Shown here piece by piece: positions 23,359 to 31,067 of a stretch of 64,000 nucleotides of DNA. A program made the position numbers and the translations under genes. The stretch is from Synechococcus sp. KORDI-49. Lineage in GTDB: Bacteria > Cyanobacteriota > Cyanobacteriia > PCC-6307 > Cyanobiaceae. Within the stretch, counting starts at the first letter, position 1, and each line of letters opens with the position of its first letter. The notes under the pieces were generated by a model, which did no database searches, had not been told where the DNA came from, and saw only the letters and a list, made by a program, of their open reading frames with translations. Location: positions 623,163 to 687,162 of the forward strand of contig NZ_CP006270.1 of the NCBI RefSeq assembly GCF_000737575.1, read 5' to 3'.

Positions 23359-24531
23359 TCAATTGGCAGCGAAGGCCTGCATGAAGGCGGACGCGGTGCG
23401 CTGGTTGTTCTGAGTCGCGAAGGAGTTGGTGGACAACGTCGCTGTGGCAGAACCGTTGGCTGTCGCAGATGAATTGGTCTGCGTGCCTGTGGACTTGAAC
23501 GCTTCCAGGCGATCCAGATTCACGGTGAAACTGGAATTTTCGTCGGAATTCACACTGGCGATGGCACCCAGGCCTTCGATGGAAACCTGACTGTCACTGA
23601 CAGTGCTAGTCGAACCGACGGACTGCTGATAGCCAGCCTCATACGCTGCGTTGAAGGCAGCGGTCCAGGATGATGAGCCAACGTCAGCTCCGGTGCTGGT
23701 CGCTGCTGCCAAGGCAGAGCTCACGATGGCACCCAACTGCCCTTCCTGACCGATGGCGGTGACGGAGTCTTCCGTGGTGAGAAATTCACCCTTGATGATG
23801 CCAGTCGCTGATGACTCGCTTGCGGAAGAGGAACTGTTGGTGATGACGTTGTTGTAAGCAGAGCTGTAGCTGGAGTTGTAGTTCTGGTTGTAGGACGTGG
23901 TGTAGGCGTTCTTGAACTCGTTGAAGTTGCTCTGCTCGGTTTCGTAAGCGGTCTGGCCTGAAGTCCCATAGGAAGCCTGCTGCGCAGCAGTCAGATCCCC
24001 CCAAGAGGTGTCGTAATCAGCAGTCCACTCCCACTCGCCCTCACGGTTGTAGCTGCCGTAGTTGCCGGTCTCCGTGGAGGACAGGTTCGTTGCCGTCGTG
24101 GCTGATTCCCAGCCCGTGCTGTGAGATTCACGCATGGCCGTTTCCGTTGCAACCGAGTTGGCAGCAGAGGAAGCAGCCTGGGTGGCAGCAGCGGAGGAGG
24201 AGGTGCCGTTGGTCTGCATCAGGCTGCTGCCTGCCCCCATCTGCATCACACCGTTGGACAAGCCATCAAATTCCTGAGTGGCCGACACGCTTCCGTTCAC
24301 ACCGATGCTGGTGTTGGAGCCGACGTTGAACTGGTTGGAGGTGCCGACGGCATTGTTGAAGGTGGCTGTGCCGGCACCGGAGAAGGTCAGTCCGCCAGGC
24401 GTGGTGGCATTGATGATGAACATGCGCTGGGTGGAGCCCTCCATGTTCGGGTCATCCGAGCCGGCGACGCTTGCATGAACAGCCGCTGGAGCCGCCAGGA
24501 GAAGCGCAGTTAGGAGCAGAGGTGTTTTCAT
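23359..24531 (-). CDS. Secreted low-complexity Ser/Thr/Ala/Asn-rich protein
   Basis: A 390-residue protein with a Sec signal peptide (MKTPLLLTALLLAAPAAVHA). The mature chain is dominated by Ser, Thr, Ala, Asn, Gln and Gly, with almost no Lys, Arg or Cys. Blocks include an Ala/Ser helix-like stretch (about 110-135), a Tyr/Asn-rich segment YNQNYNSSYSSAYNNV and a Ser run. This composition suits an extracellular fibre, sheath or amyloid-like protein. No known domain. Upstream is a leader of about 100 nt with an AGGA ribosome-binding site and TATA-like sequence, and a terminator follows, so it is a single-gene unit. Confidence 0.7.
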   Translation of the reverse strand: MKTPLLLTALLLAAPAAVHASVAGSDDPNMEGSTQRMFIINATTPGGLTFSGAGTATFNNAVGTSNQFNVGSNTSIGVNGSVSATQEFDGLSNGVMQMGAGSSLMQTNGTSSSAAATQAASSAANSVATETAMRESHSTGWESATTATNLSSTETGNYGSYNREGEWEWTADYDTSWGDLTAAQQASYGTSGQTAYETEQSNFNEFKNAYTTSYNQNYNSSYSSAYNNVITNSSSSASESSATGIIKGEFLTTEDSVTAIGQEGQLGAIVSSALAAATSTGADVGSSSWTAAFNAAYEAGYQQSVGSTSTVSDSQVSIEGLGAIASVNSDENSSFTVNLDRLEAFKSTGTQTNSSATANGSATATLSTNSFATQNNQRTASAFMQAFAAN

Positions 24532-24734
24532 TTTTCCTAAATAAGAAAAACTTTGTGAAGGTGGACTCCCACACCGTGGCTCCTGCTACGGAGCGACCTG
24601 AGCCGTTTATAAGGTTTTCTTCCGTTTTTATTTTTTCTACTGATTTAACCCACGGAAGTCTTTGGACTTCAGGTAACAACTCTTTAAATAACCTCTCTTG
24701 CCGGAAAATAAAATGTGGCTATCAGCGGCTTGCC

Positions 24735-24905
24735 TCAAGGAAGGCTGCAGACCTTCTTGATCGAATACTCCACACGGTCATCCGAACAACAGAGACCGGC
24801 ATAAAAGCGTTCCAGTTCGTCGTAGGCCTCGTCGTAACTGCCGAAGCGCAGGCGCGTGATGGCGTCCTCCTCGCTGTCATCGCGAACGATGCGGAAGTTC
24901 GTCAA
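24735..24905 (-). CDS. Small conserved protein (TTG start)
   Basis: A 56-residue frame: MTNFRIVRDDSEEDAITRLR, then GSYDEAYDELERFYAGLCCS and EYSIKKVCSL. The strand-helix-strand pattern and acidic helix look like a genuine small alpha/beta protein. TTG at 24905 is the only usable start before an upstream stop. Confidence 0.6.
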   Translation of the reverse strand: MTNFRIVRDDSEEDAITRLRFGSYDEAYDELERFYAGLCCSDDRVEYSIKKVCSLP

Positions 24906-25022
24906 GGCCAGGGTCCATGAGCATCAAAGTCTGGCCTGAAGCGGCAACGTCTGATCGGACAGATCAACCGATCGACGTCCCATCCATCACGATCGTGGAG
25001 TCCATCCGCTCACAGCATCTCT

Positions 25023-25250
25023 GTGACATGGAAACCGGCCTTGGCGTGGACCAGCCGCCATCCCCGCGAGGGGCGACGCCATTTCAGGTTGGTGCTGCAG
25101 GGGGGGCGTGGCTCAGGGCGCTGGGTGGAACTGGTTTCAGTGCTCACGCCAGAAGTAAGGCTGAGACAGAGTTTTCAGGAACTGCAGGACCGAACGCAGT
25201 GGCAGAGCGGCTGGCAGACGATTCCACCGGACGAACCTGAAAACGCTTGA
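25023..25250 (+). CDS. TIGR02450 family Trp-rich protein
   Basis: A 75-residue protein with the family pattern: WTSRHPREGRRHFRLVLQGG, then RWVELVSVLTPEVRLRQSFQ, DRTQWQSGWQ. TIGR02450 (DUF2389) proteins occur across cyanobacteria and some proteobacteria; function unknown. GTG at 25023 gives the expected N-terminus MTWKPALAW. Confidence 0.8.
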   Translation: MTWKPALAWTSRHPREGRRHFRLVLQGGRGSGRWVELVSVLTPEVRLRQSFQELQDRTQWQSGWQTIPPDEPENA

Positions 25251-25333
25251 CAACTCACGAAACAGAGCGGCCGGGATGGGGAGAGGGAAAGAGCTCCGAC
25301 GTGGTCGCCCGGAGCTGATGATCGACGCGGGTG

Positions 25334-25349
25334 ATCCCCATCACCCGGC
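25334..25349 (+). repeat. Motif ATCCCCATCACCCGGC, copy C
   Basis: Exact 16-base match to copies A and B. Here it is preceded by GGGTGAT, so GGGTGAT-CCCC-ATCACCC can form a 7-bp hairpin. Confidence 0.7.
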
Positions 25350-25469
25350 ATGGGCTGACACTAATCAGGAGAAACCCCGGCGCCAGCACACGCTTCACCA
25401 ATAGGTCTGGTGTCACTCATTTGGCAATCACCAGATATGGCGTTGACCCGACAATGCAGAATAAAGTTG

Positions 25470-25484
25470 TCCCCATCACCCGGC
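25470..25484 (+). repeat. Motif TCCCCATCACCCGGC, copy D
   Basis: Exact 15-base match to the other three copies; the base before it differs (G instead of A). A terminator hairpin and TTTTTT follow at once, as in copy A. Confidence 0.7.
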
Positions 25485-25509
25485 CCCGTGCGACGCATGG
25501 GGCTTTTTT
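25483..25509 (+). terminator. Rho-independent terminator next to motif copy D
   Basis: GCCCC...GGGGC with a stem that can extend through GTGCG/CGCAT, followed by TTTTTT. Confidence 0.75.
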
Positions 25510-25618
25510 GTGCCCCATATGTGGCGTAGACAGATGCCTGATTGTCATAGCGGTGCAGGGGTATGACGCTTGACGCTCGGAAACTCACTCCCTAGCGTCG
25601 CCCTCTTTCAGACGCACG

Positions 25619-25906
25619 ATGCGATCGATTCTGGCCGCAACACTGACTCTGGCGGCTGTGGCACAGCCTGCAGCGGCGGGGATCTTCACTGTGAAACCGG
25701 GAACGATCTTCTACTCCCAGCCGGAGAAATCAGCCCGGTTCCAGCTGGATCTTCCAGAAGTACGGGTTCATGTCCCGCCTCTGAAAGACACACAGGGCTT
25801 CTGCCAGTTCAAGCTGATGTACAAGATCGCCGATCGCGACAACCCGAAGCTGCCCAAAACAGCCTGGACGCGTTGCGTGGCCACGGACACTGTGATCCTC
25901 AACTGA
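25619..25906 (+). CDS. Small exported protein of unknown function
   Basis: A 95-residue protein with a signal peptide (MRSILAATLTLAAVAQPAAA). The mature part is beta-rich with two cysteines (GFCQFKLMY and TRCVATDT) that may pair. The stop overlaps the start of the next gene by one base, so the two exported proteins are a coupled pair. Confidence 0.7.
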   Translation: MRSILAATLTLAAVAQPAAAGIFTVKPGTIFYSQPEKSARFQLDLPEVRVHVPPLKDTQGFCQFKLMYKIADRDNPKLPKTAWTRCVATDTVILN

Positions 25907-26277
25907 TGGGCCGTTCCCGACGACTGACGCTGGCTGGCTGGATCAGCCTGATGATCACAACGCTTCCCGCCACAGCCGAACCATCCAGGGAGGCACGGAC
26001 CACCCAGTGCGTCATCAACGCAGTGGCTCAAGCCTGTGAGGTCCTGCAGACCCCGGACACTCTGGAGCTGAGCCTGGAGGACGGAAGGACCATCGCCGCC
26101 CGTCGCCTCGGACGCTGGCGAAGCGACGGCAAGGGAGCGACAGCTGTGGACAGCTGCAATGTGAAGATCACCCTGCAGAACGACACGGCCTATGGGCTGC
26201 TGGTGCGCAGCGCAGAGCAGGGGACCACGCTCACCTGGCCGCAGCTGCAGATCGGGATGCCGGAGTTGCGGCCCTGA
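25906..26277 (+). CDS. Exported protein of unknown function
   Basis: A 123-residue protein with a signal peptide (LAGWISLMITTLPATAEPSR). The mature part begins with a Cys pair (TTQCVINAVAQACEVLQ) and has a beta-rich core ending in DSCNVKITLQND. Start taken at the ATG overlapping the previous stop. No family recognised. Confidence 0.7.
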   Translation: MGRSRRLTLAGWISLMITTLPATAEPSREARTTQCVINAVAQACEVLQTPDTLELSLEDGRTIAARRLGRWRSDGKGATAVDSCNVKITLQNDTAYGLLVRSAEQGTTLTWPQLQIGMPELRP

Positions 26278-26398
26278 ACCTCAATCCGAGGTTTTGGTCG
26301 CACCTGGACACAGTCCAGCCATTCTGTTTCACATTTGAGCCGATCAGTGGAGGTCAGAATGGCCGCAGGGGCTTGAGACACCCCTCACACGGACGTGA

Positions 26399-26427
26399 GG
26401 CTCCCGGCATTCGCCAGGAGCCTTTTT
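26399..26427 (+). terminator. Rho-independent terminator preceded by a second hairpin
   Basis: GGCTCC...GGAGCC then TTTTT. Directly before it CCTCAC-ACGGAC-GTGAGG (26383-26400) forms a further perfect 6-bp stem. It ends the exported-protein pair or a short RNA starting near 26340. Confidence 0.75.
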
Positions 26428-26484
26428 CTTTGGAAGGTGCTGCGGGGAGCGTGGCAGAGTTAAAAGAGGCTTAAGGAACGGCCG

Positions 26485-26736
26485 ATGCGGCGTTTCATCA
26501 CATCCCTTAGCGAACAGCAGATCCGGCACGGCTATTCCCTGCTCGCACTGATGGAACATCTCGACCGCGAGCTGGATCTGCTCAATCAGCGCCGGCTGTC
26601 AGCCGGGCTCGGCAGCACAGAAGGCAAGCGACTTGGCAGCATCAAGCGAAGCCACCTGAACAAGATCCGCGACTGCATCAGCGAGCTGGAAACCAGCGGC
26701 TTCAATGCCTGGCTGATGGAGCGCCGCTCGGCTTAA
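26485..26736 (+). CDS. Conserved small helical protein
   Basis: An 83-residue basic protein, mostly helical (QQIRHGYSLLALMEHLDREL, then KRSHLNKIRDCISELE). A good AAGGA ribosome-binding site precedes the ATG. No family recognised. Confidence 0.65.
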   Translation: MRRFITSLSEQQIRHGYSLLALMEHLDRELDLLNQRRLSAGLGSTEGKRLGSIKRSHLNKIRDCISELETSGFNAWLMERRSA

Positions 26737-26819
26737 GACGCATCGGCCTTCAACCGGCCTCGATCGAAGGCTCCGCCATCCAGCATCAACAGGCATTCAC
26801 GGCCACAAGGTCCGTTCCT

Positions 26820-27734
26820 GTGCCCATCCCTGTCGTCTATCACCCGCTCTATTCGGCGCCGCTGCCATCCACCCATCGGTTTCCGATGGCGAAGTTCCGG
26901 ATGCTGCACGACCTTCTGCTGGCGCAGGGTGTGATCAGCCACTCACAACTTCACCGACCGGTGAGTGTGGCGCGGCGGGATCTCGAACGGGTTCATTCGC
27001 GCCGCTACCACGAAGCCTTCAGCGGCGACCGGCTGACACGTCCGGAGCAGCGACGCATCGGACTCCCGCCCACACGGCCGCTGGTGCAGCGCACCTGGCT
27101 GGCCGTTGGAGGCACGCTGCTCTGCGCCCGGCTGGCCCTGCGTCATGGCCTGGCCTGCCATCTCGCAGGCGGAACACACCATGCCCATCCGGACTTCGGT
27201 AGTGGCTTCTGCATCTTCAACGACTGCGCCGTCACAGCCAGGGTGCTGCTGGAGAGGAACGAGCTGCAGAGCGTGCTGGTGCTGGATCTGGACGTGCATC
27301 AGGGGGATGGCACCGCCGCCTGTTTCGCCGATGACCCCCGGGTCGTGACCGTGTCGGTTCACGCGGCAAGCAATTTCCCACTGCGCAAGGTGGCCAGTGA
27401 TCATGACCTGCCCCTTGCCGATGCCACCGGCGATCAGGAATACCTAGCCGTGATCGGTGACAGGCTGCCCGGGCTGCTGGATGAGATCCGCCCCCAGCTG
27501 GTGCTCTACAACGCCGGTGTCGATGCCCACCGGGATGATCGGCTGGGTCGACTCGACCTCAGCGATGAGGGTCTGATGCAGCGCGACAGACTGGTGCTGG
27601 ATGCCTGCCTGAGGCGCCGCCTTCCGGTCGCGACCGTGATCGGCGGGGGGTACGACACGCTTCAGCCACTGGTGAGGCGACACGCCATCGTCGTGCGTGC
27701 CGCCGTCGAACAGGCGCGGCTTTATGGACTCTGA
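26820..27734 (+). CDS. Histone deacetylase family protein (AcuC/HDAC-like)
   Basis: A 304-residue zinc amidohydrolase of the arginase/deacetylase fold. Active-site features are present: LAGGTHHAHPDFGSGFCIFN (tandem His and the FN-D loop), LVLDLDVHQGDGTAACF with the Asp/His zinc ligands, and a later YNAGVDAHRDD with the second ligand Asp. Bacterial members remove acetyl groups from proteins or small amines such as polyamines. GTG at 26820 gives the usual N-terminus VVYHPLYSAPLP. It is followed by the PPOX gene after 6 bp, so probably one operon. Confidence 0.88.
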   Translation: MPIPVVYHPLYSAPLPSTHRFPMAKFRMLHDLLLAQGVISHSQLHRPVSVARRDLERVHSRRYHEAFSGDRLTRPEQRRIGLPPTRPLVQRTWLAVGGTLLCARLALRHGLACHLAGGTHHAHPDFGSGFCIFNDCAVTARVLLERNELQSVLVLDLDVHQGDGTAACFADDPRVVTVSVHAASNFPLRKVASDHDLPLADATGDQEYLAVIGDRLPGLLDEIRPQLVLYNAGVDAHRDDRLGRLDLSDEGLMQRDRLVLDACLRRRLPVATVIGGGYDTLQPLVRRHAIVVRAAVEQARLYGL

Positions 27735-27740
27735 ATCGTC

Positions 27741-28301
27741 ATGACCCTGCCCCCCTGGCGGCCTCTGCTGCGCAGCGCCCTGCAGCGCGAAGGCCGCACA
27801 CCGGCAGCACGCTGGCTGCAACTGGCCACCACGGCAGCGGATGGAACGCCACGGGTCCGCACCCTGGTGTTCCGCGGCTGGGATGCGCAGAGCCGGATGC
27901 TGCTCTACACCGACGGGCGCAGCAGCAAGACCGCCGAACTCACCCATCAACCGGCCGTGGAGACCTGCTGGCTGCTGCCGAAGGCCAAACAGCAATACCG
28001 GTTCCGCGGAGCCATCGAACTGTGTTCCATCGCGCAGGACCCCGACCATTGCCGCAACCACTGGAAACAGCTCTCTCCTGGCGGTCGGGCGCTGTGGGCC
28101 TGGCCGGAGCCGGGTCAGCCCTTCAACGCCGGGGTGGAGTATCCGGTCGAGATCGAGGAAACGACTCCACCACCTCAGCATTTTTTGGTGCTGACGCTCA
28201 CCATTGAGCGTGTGGAGCTGCTGGATCTCGGCCATCACCCCCACCGAAGGCTGACCTGGTCCCTGGCGCAGCGGTGGGCCGAACAGCGGCTCAACCCCTG
28301 A
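27741..28301 (+). CDS. Pyridoxamine 5'-phosphate oxidase-like FMN-binding protein (Alr4036 type)
   Basis: A 186-residue split-barrel protein. WLQLATTAADGTPRVRTLVF followed by DGRSSKTAEL is the FMN-phosphate binding pattern of PNPOx-like proteins, and QYRFRGAIEL and WPEPGQPFNAG are typical of the Alr4036 subgroup. True PdxH lacks such a C-terminus, so the substrate is unknown. It follows the deacetylase gene in the same operon. Confidence 0.8.
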   Translation: MTLPPWRPLLRSALQREGRTPAARWLQLATTAADGTPRVRTLVFRGWDAQSRMLLYTDGRSSKTAELTHQPAVETCWLLPKAKQQYRFRGAIELCSIAQDPDHCRNHWKQLSPGGRALWAWPEPGQPFNAGVEYPVEIEETTPPPQHFLVLTLTIERVELLDLGHHPHRRLTWSLAQRWAEQRLNP

Positions 28302-28634
28302 TCACCACCAGCGCTCCACACGCCCGACCGACGGCCTGCCCGGACTGGACGGCACCGTCACCACCGACAGCCGCTGAGAATCCCGCACGTAGTCGAAACG
28401 GCAGAAACCGGCACCGGTTCCGGAGCAGGTGCTGAGACTCTTCAACGGCACCTTGGACCACTCCCGCTCCGCCGCGGACGGCTGCTGCTGCGGTGATGGT
28501 CGCCAGCCGGCTGCCACCAGAGAGCGATCGGCATCCAGGATGGACTGACGCGCGATGAGCTCCTGCACTGGAGCAGCTTGAGCCACAGACCCCAGCAGTG
28601 AGACGAGAACGAGAGGAAGAAGCGAGCGTCCCAT
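28302..28634 (-). CDS. Small exported protein
   Basis: A 110-residue protein with a signal peptide (LLPLVLVSLLGSVAQAAPVQ). The mature part is beta-rich with two cysteines (STCSGTGAGFCRFDYVRDSQ). Unknown. It converges directly on the PPOX gene with no gap. Confidence 0.65.
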   Translation of the reverse strand: MGRSLLPLVLVSLLGSVAQAAPVQELIARQSILDADRSLVAAGWRPSPQQQPSAAEREWSKVPLKSLSTCSGTGAGFCRFDYVRDSQRLSVVTVPSSPGRPSVGRVERWW

Positions 28635-28686
28635 GACGGGTCTGGACTTCCCTCTCCCTAGCTATGCACTCTCGCCAAGGAGTGAT

Positions 28687-29124
28687 TCAACAGATTTTTC
28701 TCGACTCGCGCGCCGACCGGAGCAGATCCTCCGCGTAACGGATGGTGAGACCCATCTGCCCATCCCAGGCAACGGCATAGCTCCAGTGACCGGCGCGCAG
28801 GTCTCCACCGGGGAGCCGAACCGCATCGGTCCACTGCTTGGGTTCCGGTGCGATCACCCCGAAACGCCCACCGCTGTTGTTGCTCACCCGATCGCCCACC
28901 CGGAACCGGGCTGCCGGCCGCGGCTGCCGTCGCAGATGCTCAAGCTCAGGATCGGATGCAGGATCACCAGCACCTTCCTCCTCCAGGACATCAATCCCCC
29001 CCGTGACCGCCGACTCCGTATCGCCATGCCCCGGCAAGGCGAGATCATGGGGAACCCAGCTGGGATCGGGAAGGGCTCCCTTGAGAAGATGGCCGATGGC
29101 CTTGCCCCGGCCGATGCCGTACAT
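28687..29124 (-). CDS. Ribbon-helix-helix-like protein; true start upstream of the first ATG
   Basis: From the ATG at 29124 the protein has 145 residues. The same frame reads upstream without a stop, and residues just before the ATG (KARAVQVWLKPDVLQRLDAY) are clearly coding and complete a ribbon-helix-helix motif with AMYGIGRGKAIGHLL. So translation must start upstream, yet no ATG, GTG or TTG exists in frame before the stop; a CTG at 29253 is the nearest candidate. The C-terminal part (ARFRVGDRVSNNSGGRFGVI and SYAVAWDGQMGLT) looks like a small SH3-type barrel. Likely a DNA-binding regulator. Confidence 0.55.
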   Translation of the reverse strand: MYGIGRGKAIGHLLKGALPDPSWVPHDLALPGHGDTESAVTGGIDVLEEEGAGDPASDPELEHLRRQPRPAARFRVGDRVSNNSGGRFGVIAPEPKQWTDAVRLPGGDLRAGHWSYAVAWDGQMGLTIRYAEDLLRSARESRKIC

Positions 29125-29385
29125 CGCGCAGTAAGCGTCAAGCCTCTGGAGAACATCGGGCTTGAGCCAGACCTGAACGGCCCTCGCTTTGGGAGCACCG
29201 CTGGATCGGAAGCGGCCGCTGTGATCGCGCGGGTGGGAGTGTGAGCTTGTCAGTGCAGTGATGAACGAATTGACGCCATTTCGCCGAAATGGGCAGCGAT
29301 GGTCAAGCTTTGCCCACTTAATTATTCCTTAAACTATAACGCGTGGTCGAGCTGCCCGGTGGCCGCACCGAGCAGCTCTTCTGGA

Positions 29386-30378
29386 TCAACCGACACTCAG
29401 GAGGGGCTGAATGCCGAGGGCGATCACCAGGCTGACCACCACACCGATGAAGGCCTTCCACAGATCGCTTCCGATGATCTTGCCCAGATTGCCGCTCTCT
29501 CGATTGGTGAAGGTGTACTCGAATTCCTGCTCCTTGATGCGCAGAGCGATTTCACGGCCACCCAGCAATCCGAGGAACACCCAGGTGGTGCTGAGCGGAA
29601 AGGTGGAGAGAAAGGCCTTGTAAAGAAGGCAGAGACCGAAGAAGAAGTCGATCACCGTTGCCGAGCGGAGGTCGGAGGTGTTGGTCTTCGATCGCAAGAC
29701 CGCCTGAATCGGGCCACCACCACTGGCGACAAGGAAGCAGAGACCCACGCAAAGAACGGCCGTGCAGATGGCCATCGGGAAGACATCCAGCTTGCGGGGC
29801 AGAAACACAAAGATGTTGGCCAGGTCCTGCACCAGCCACATGCTCCAGAGGAAGCCGGTGGAGACCCACTGCAGGCCGTACCAGACCCTGTTGAAATCCT
29901 TTCCTTCCTGGGTGCGGCGGAACACCCAGCGCTCCAGCAGCCACATGCCGAGGCCATAGCCGGCCAGTCCCAACGCAAAGGCGAGGAAGTAACCACTCAG
30001 GGAGCTGCCCAGCAGCTTGCCGATGTTGGCCGGTTTGAAGGAGGAGAGCACCAGGAAGGAGGTGCTCACCGGAGCTCCCCACTGCGTCAGGGCCAGAACC
30101 GCAATGGGTGGAATCACATAAACCCAGCCGAACGGCTCAGGCAGCTCGAACTTCTCAAGCCGGCCCCAGGCCGGATCACCATCGTTGAGAAAAAAGCCCA
30201 GCATCAGCACGATGACGGTGACGGTGACGGAGCAGATGAAGCCCATCTGCACCACCTTCGGGGTGCGGGTCTTGTTCGAGGAGATGTAGGTACCCAGCGT
30301 CTGCAGAGAGTCGTTGGCCACCACGGAATACGCCGCCAGCAGGAAGCCGACGATCATCCAGATGTTCACGTCGCCCAT
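29386..30378 (-). CDS. PiT-like inorganic ion (phosphate/sulfate) permease
   Basis: A 330-residue protein with about nine hydrophobic segments. Near the N-terminus VVANDSLQTLGTYISSNKT resembles the PiT family signature (GANDVANAFGT), and the second half repeats a similar element (FPLSTTWVFLGLLGGREIAL). Internal duplication is typical of PiT carriers. Phosphate is the most likely substrate but sulfate or another anion is possible. It stands alone; about 260 bp upstream of the RHH gene and with no clear partner. Confidence 0.6.
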   Translation of the reverse strand: MGDVNIWMIVGFLLAAYSVVANDSLQTLGTYISSNKTRTPKVVQMGFICSVTVTVIVLMLGFFLNDGDPAWGRLEKFELPEPFGWVYVIPPIAVLALTQWGAPVSTSFLVLSSFKPANIGKLLGSSLSGYFLAFALGLAGYGLGMWLLERWVFRRTQEGKDFNRVWYGLQWVSTGFLWSMWLVQDLANIFVFLPRKLDVFPMAICTAVLCVGLCFLVASGGGPIQAVLRSKTNTSDLRSATVIDFFFGLCLLYKAFLSTFPLSTTWVFLGLLGGREIALRIKEQEFEYTFTNRESGNLGKIIGSDLWKAFIGVVVSLVIALGIQPLLSVG

Positions 30379-30472
30379 GAATCCGTTCCGGGGAGTGGGT
30401 TCACAGTGTTTTTAGAGATGAAATCCCTCAGATGGCGTGCTGCAGTTGACCTCAGGCTGTGATCTGTTTGGT

Positions 30473-31000
30473 TCAGTTGATCACGGTCAGAGTGCGGATT
30501 TCGCCGCGTTTGACCCAGGCCGCAAGGGCATTGATATCCGCACGGCTTGGGATGCAGATGCAACCGGTGCCGGGATAACAGTGATGGATGCCCAGGGCGC
30601 TGCGTGTGGTCTTGAAACGCGGCTGCAGATCGAACCAGAGATCCGCGCCCCATGGCTCAGGCGGTCCGAGGCGGTAGCGGCCGGCTGGCAGAGGTGCCGC
30701 ATTGCCTGGGCTCCAGAGCCGGTCGGCATCCTGGCGCTGAGCGATGCCGCTGACCGCATCCCAGCTGGCCAGCAGCAGCCCATCGCGCCGCAGGTCCAGC
30801 TTCCAGATCCGGTTGCCATCGGGGAAACGCGCACGCGTGCGTCGTGTGGTGAGCGTCAGGGACCCTCCCTGCAACAGCTCGGCGGTCGGGCCACGCTGAC
30901 CGGGCGGTGAGCTGTCAACCTTCAGGGGTTGAGCCGTTCGCCCAGCCTGCAGAGAGCTGCTGAGCAGCACGACCAGGGTCAGCAGCACGGCAGCAGCCAT
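30473..31000 (-). CDS. L,D-transpeptidase (YkuD)-like exported protein
   Basis: A 175-residue protein with an N-terminal hydrophobic anchor (MAAAVLLTLVVLLSSSLQAG). The C-terminus has the YkuD active-site pattern: SALGIHHCYPGTGCICIPSR with His and the catalytic Cys; the usual SHGC is GTGC here. Such enzymes make 3-3 cross-links in peptidoglycan or attach proteins to it. The ATG at 31000 was taken because a longer frame overlaps the divergent oxygenase gene. Confidence 0.7.
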   Translation of the reverse strand: MAAAVLLTLVVLLSSSLQAGRTAQPLKVDSSPPGQRGPTAELLQGGSLTLTTRRTRARFPDGNRIWKLDLRRDGLLLASWDAVSGIAQRQDADRLWSPGNAAPLPAGRYRLGPPEPWGADLWFDLQPRFKTTRSALGIHHCYPGTGCICIPSRADINALAAWVKRGEIRTLTVIN

Positions 31001-31067
31001 GGGGATCGTGGTGGACAGAGCCTTCACTCTGGCGCTGTCAGGATGTCCTGCAGCTGCGGGCGCATGC

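Larger units (their letters stand above)
25251..25618. other. Intergenic region with two copies of the repeated motif
   Basis: About 370 bp with no supported gene. It holds motif copies C and D, a plus-strand terminator directly after copy D, and AT-rich sequence before the next exported-protein gene. It is a candidate site for a short RNA. Confidence 0.5.

Noticed and set aside
26376-26427. A Yfr1 regulatory RNA, because CCTCACAC lies before a terminator
   Set aside because: The conserved core ACTCCTCACAC is not exact here, the bases pair in a local stem, and Yfr1 usually lies at another locus.
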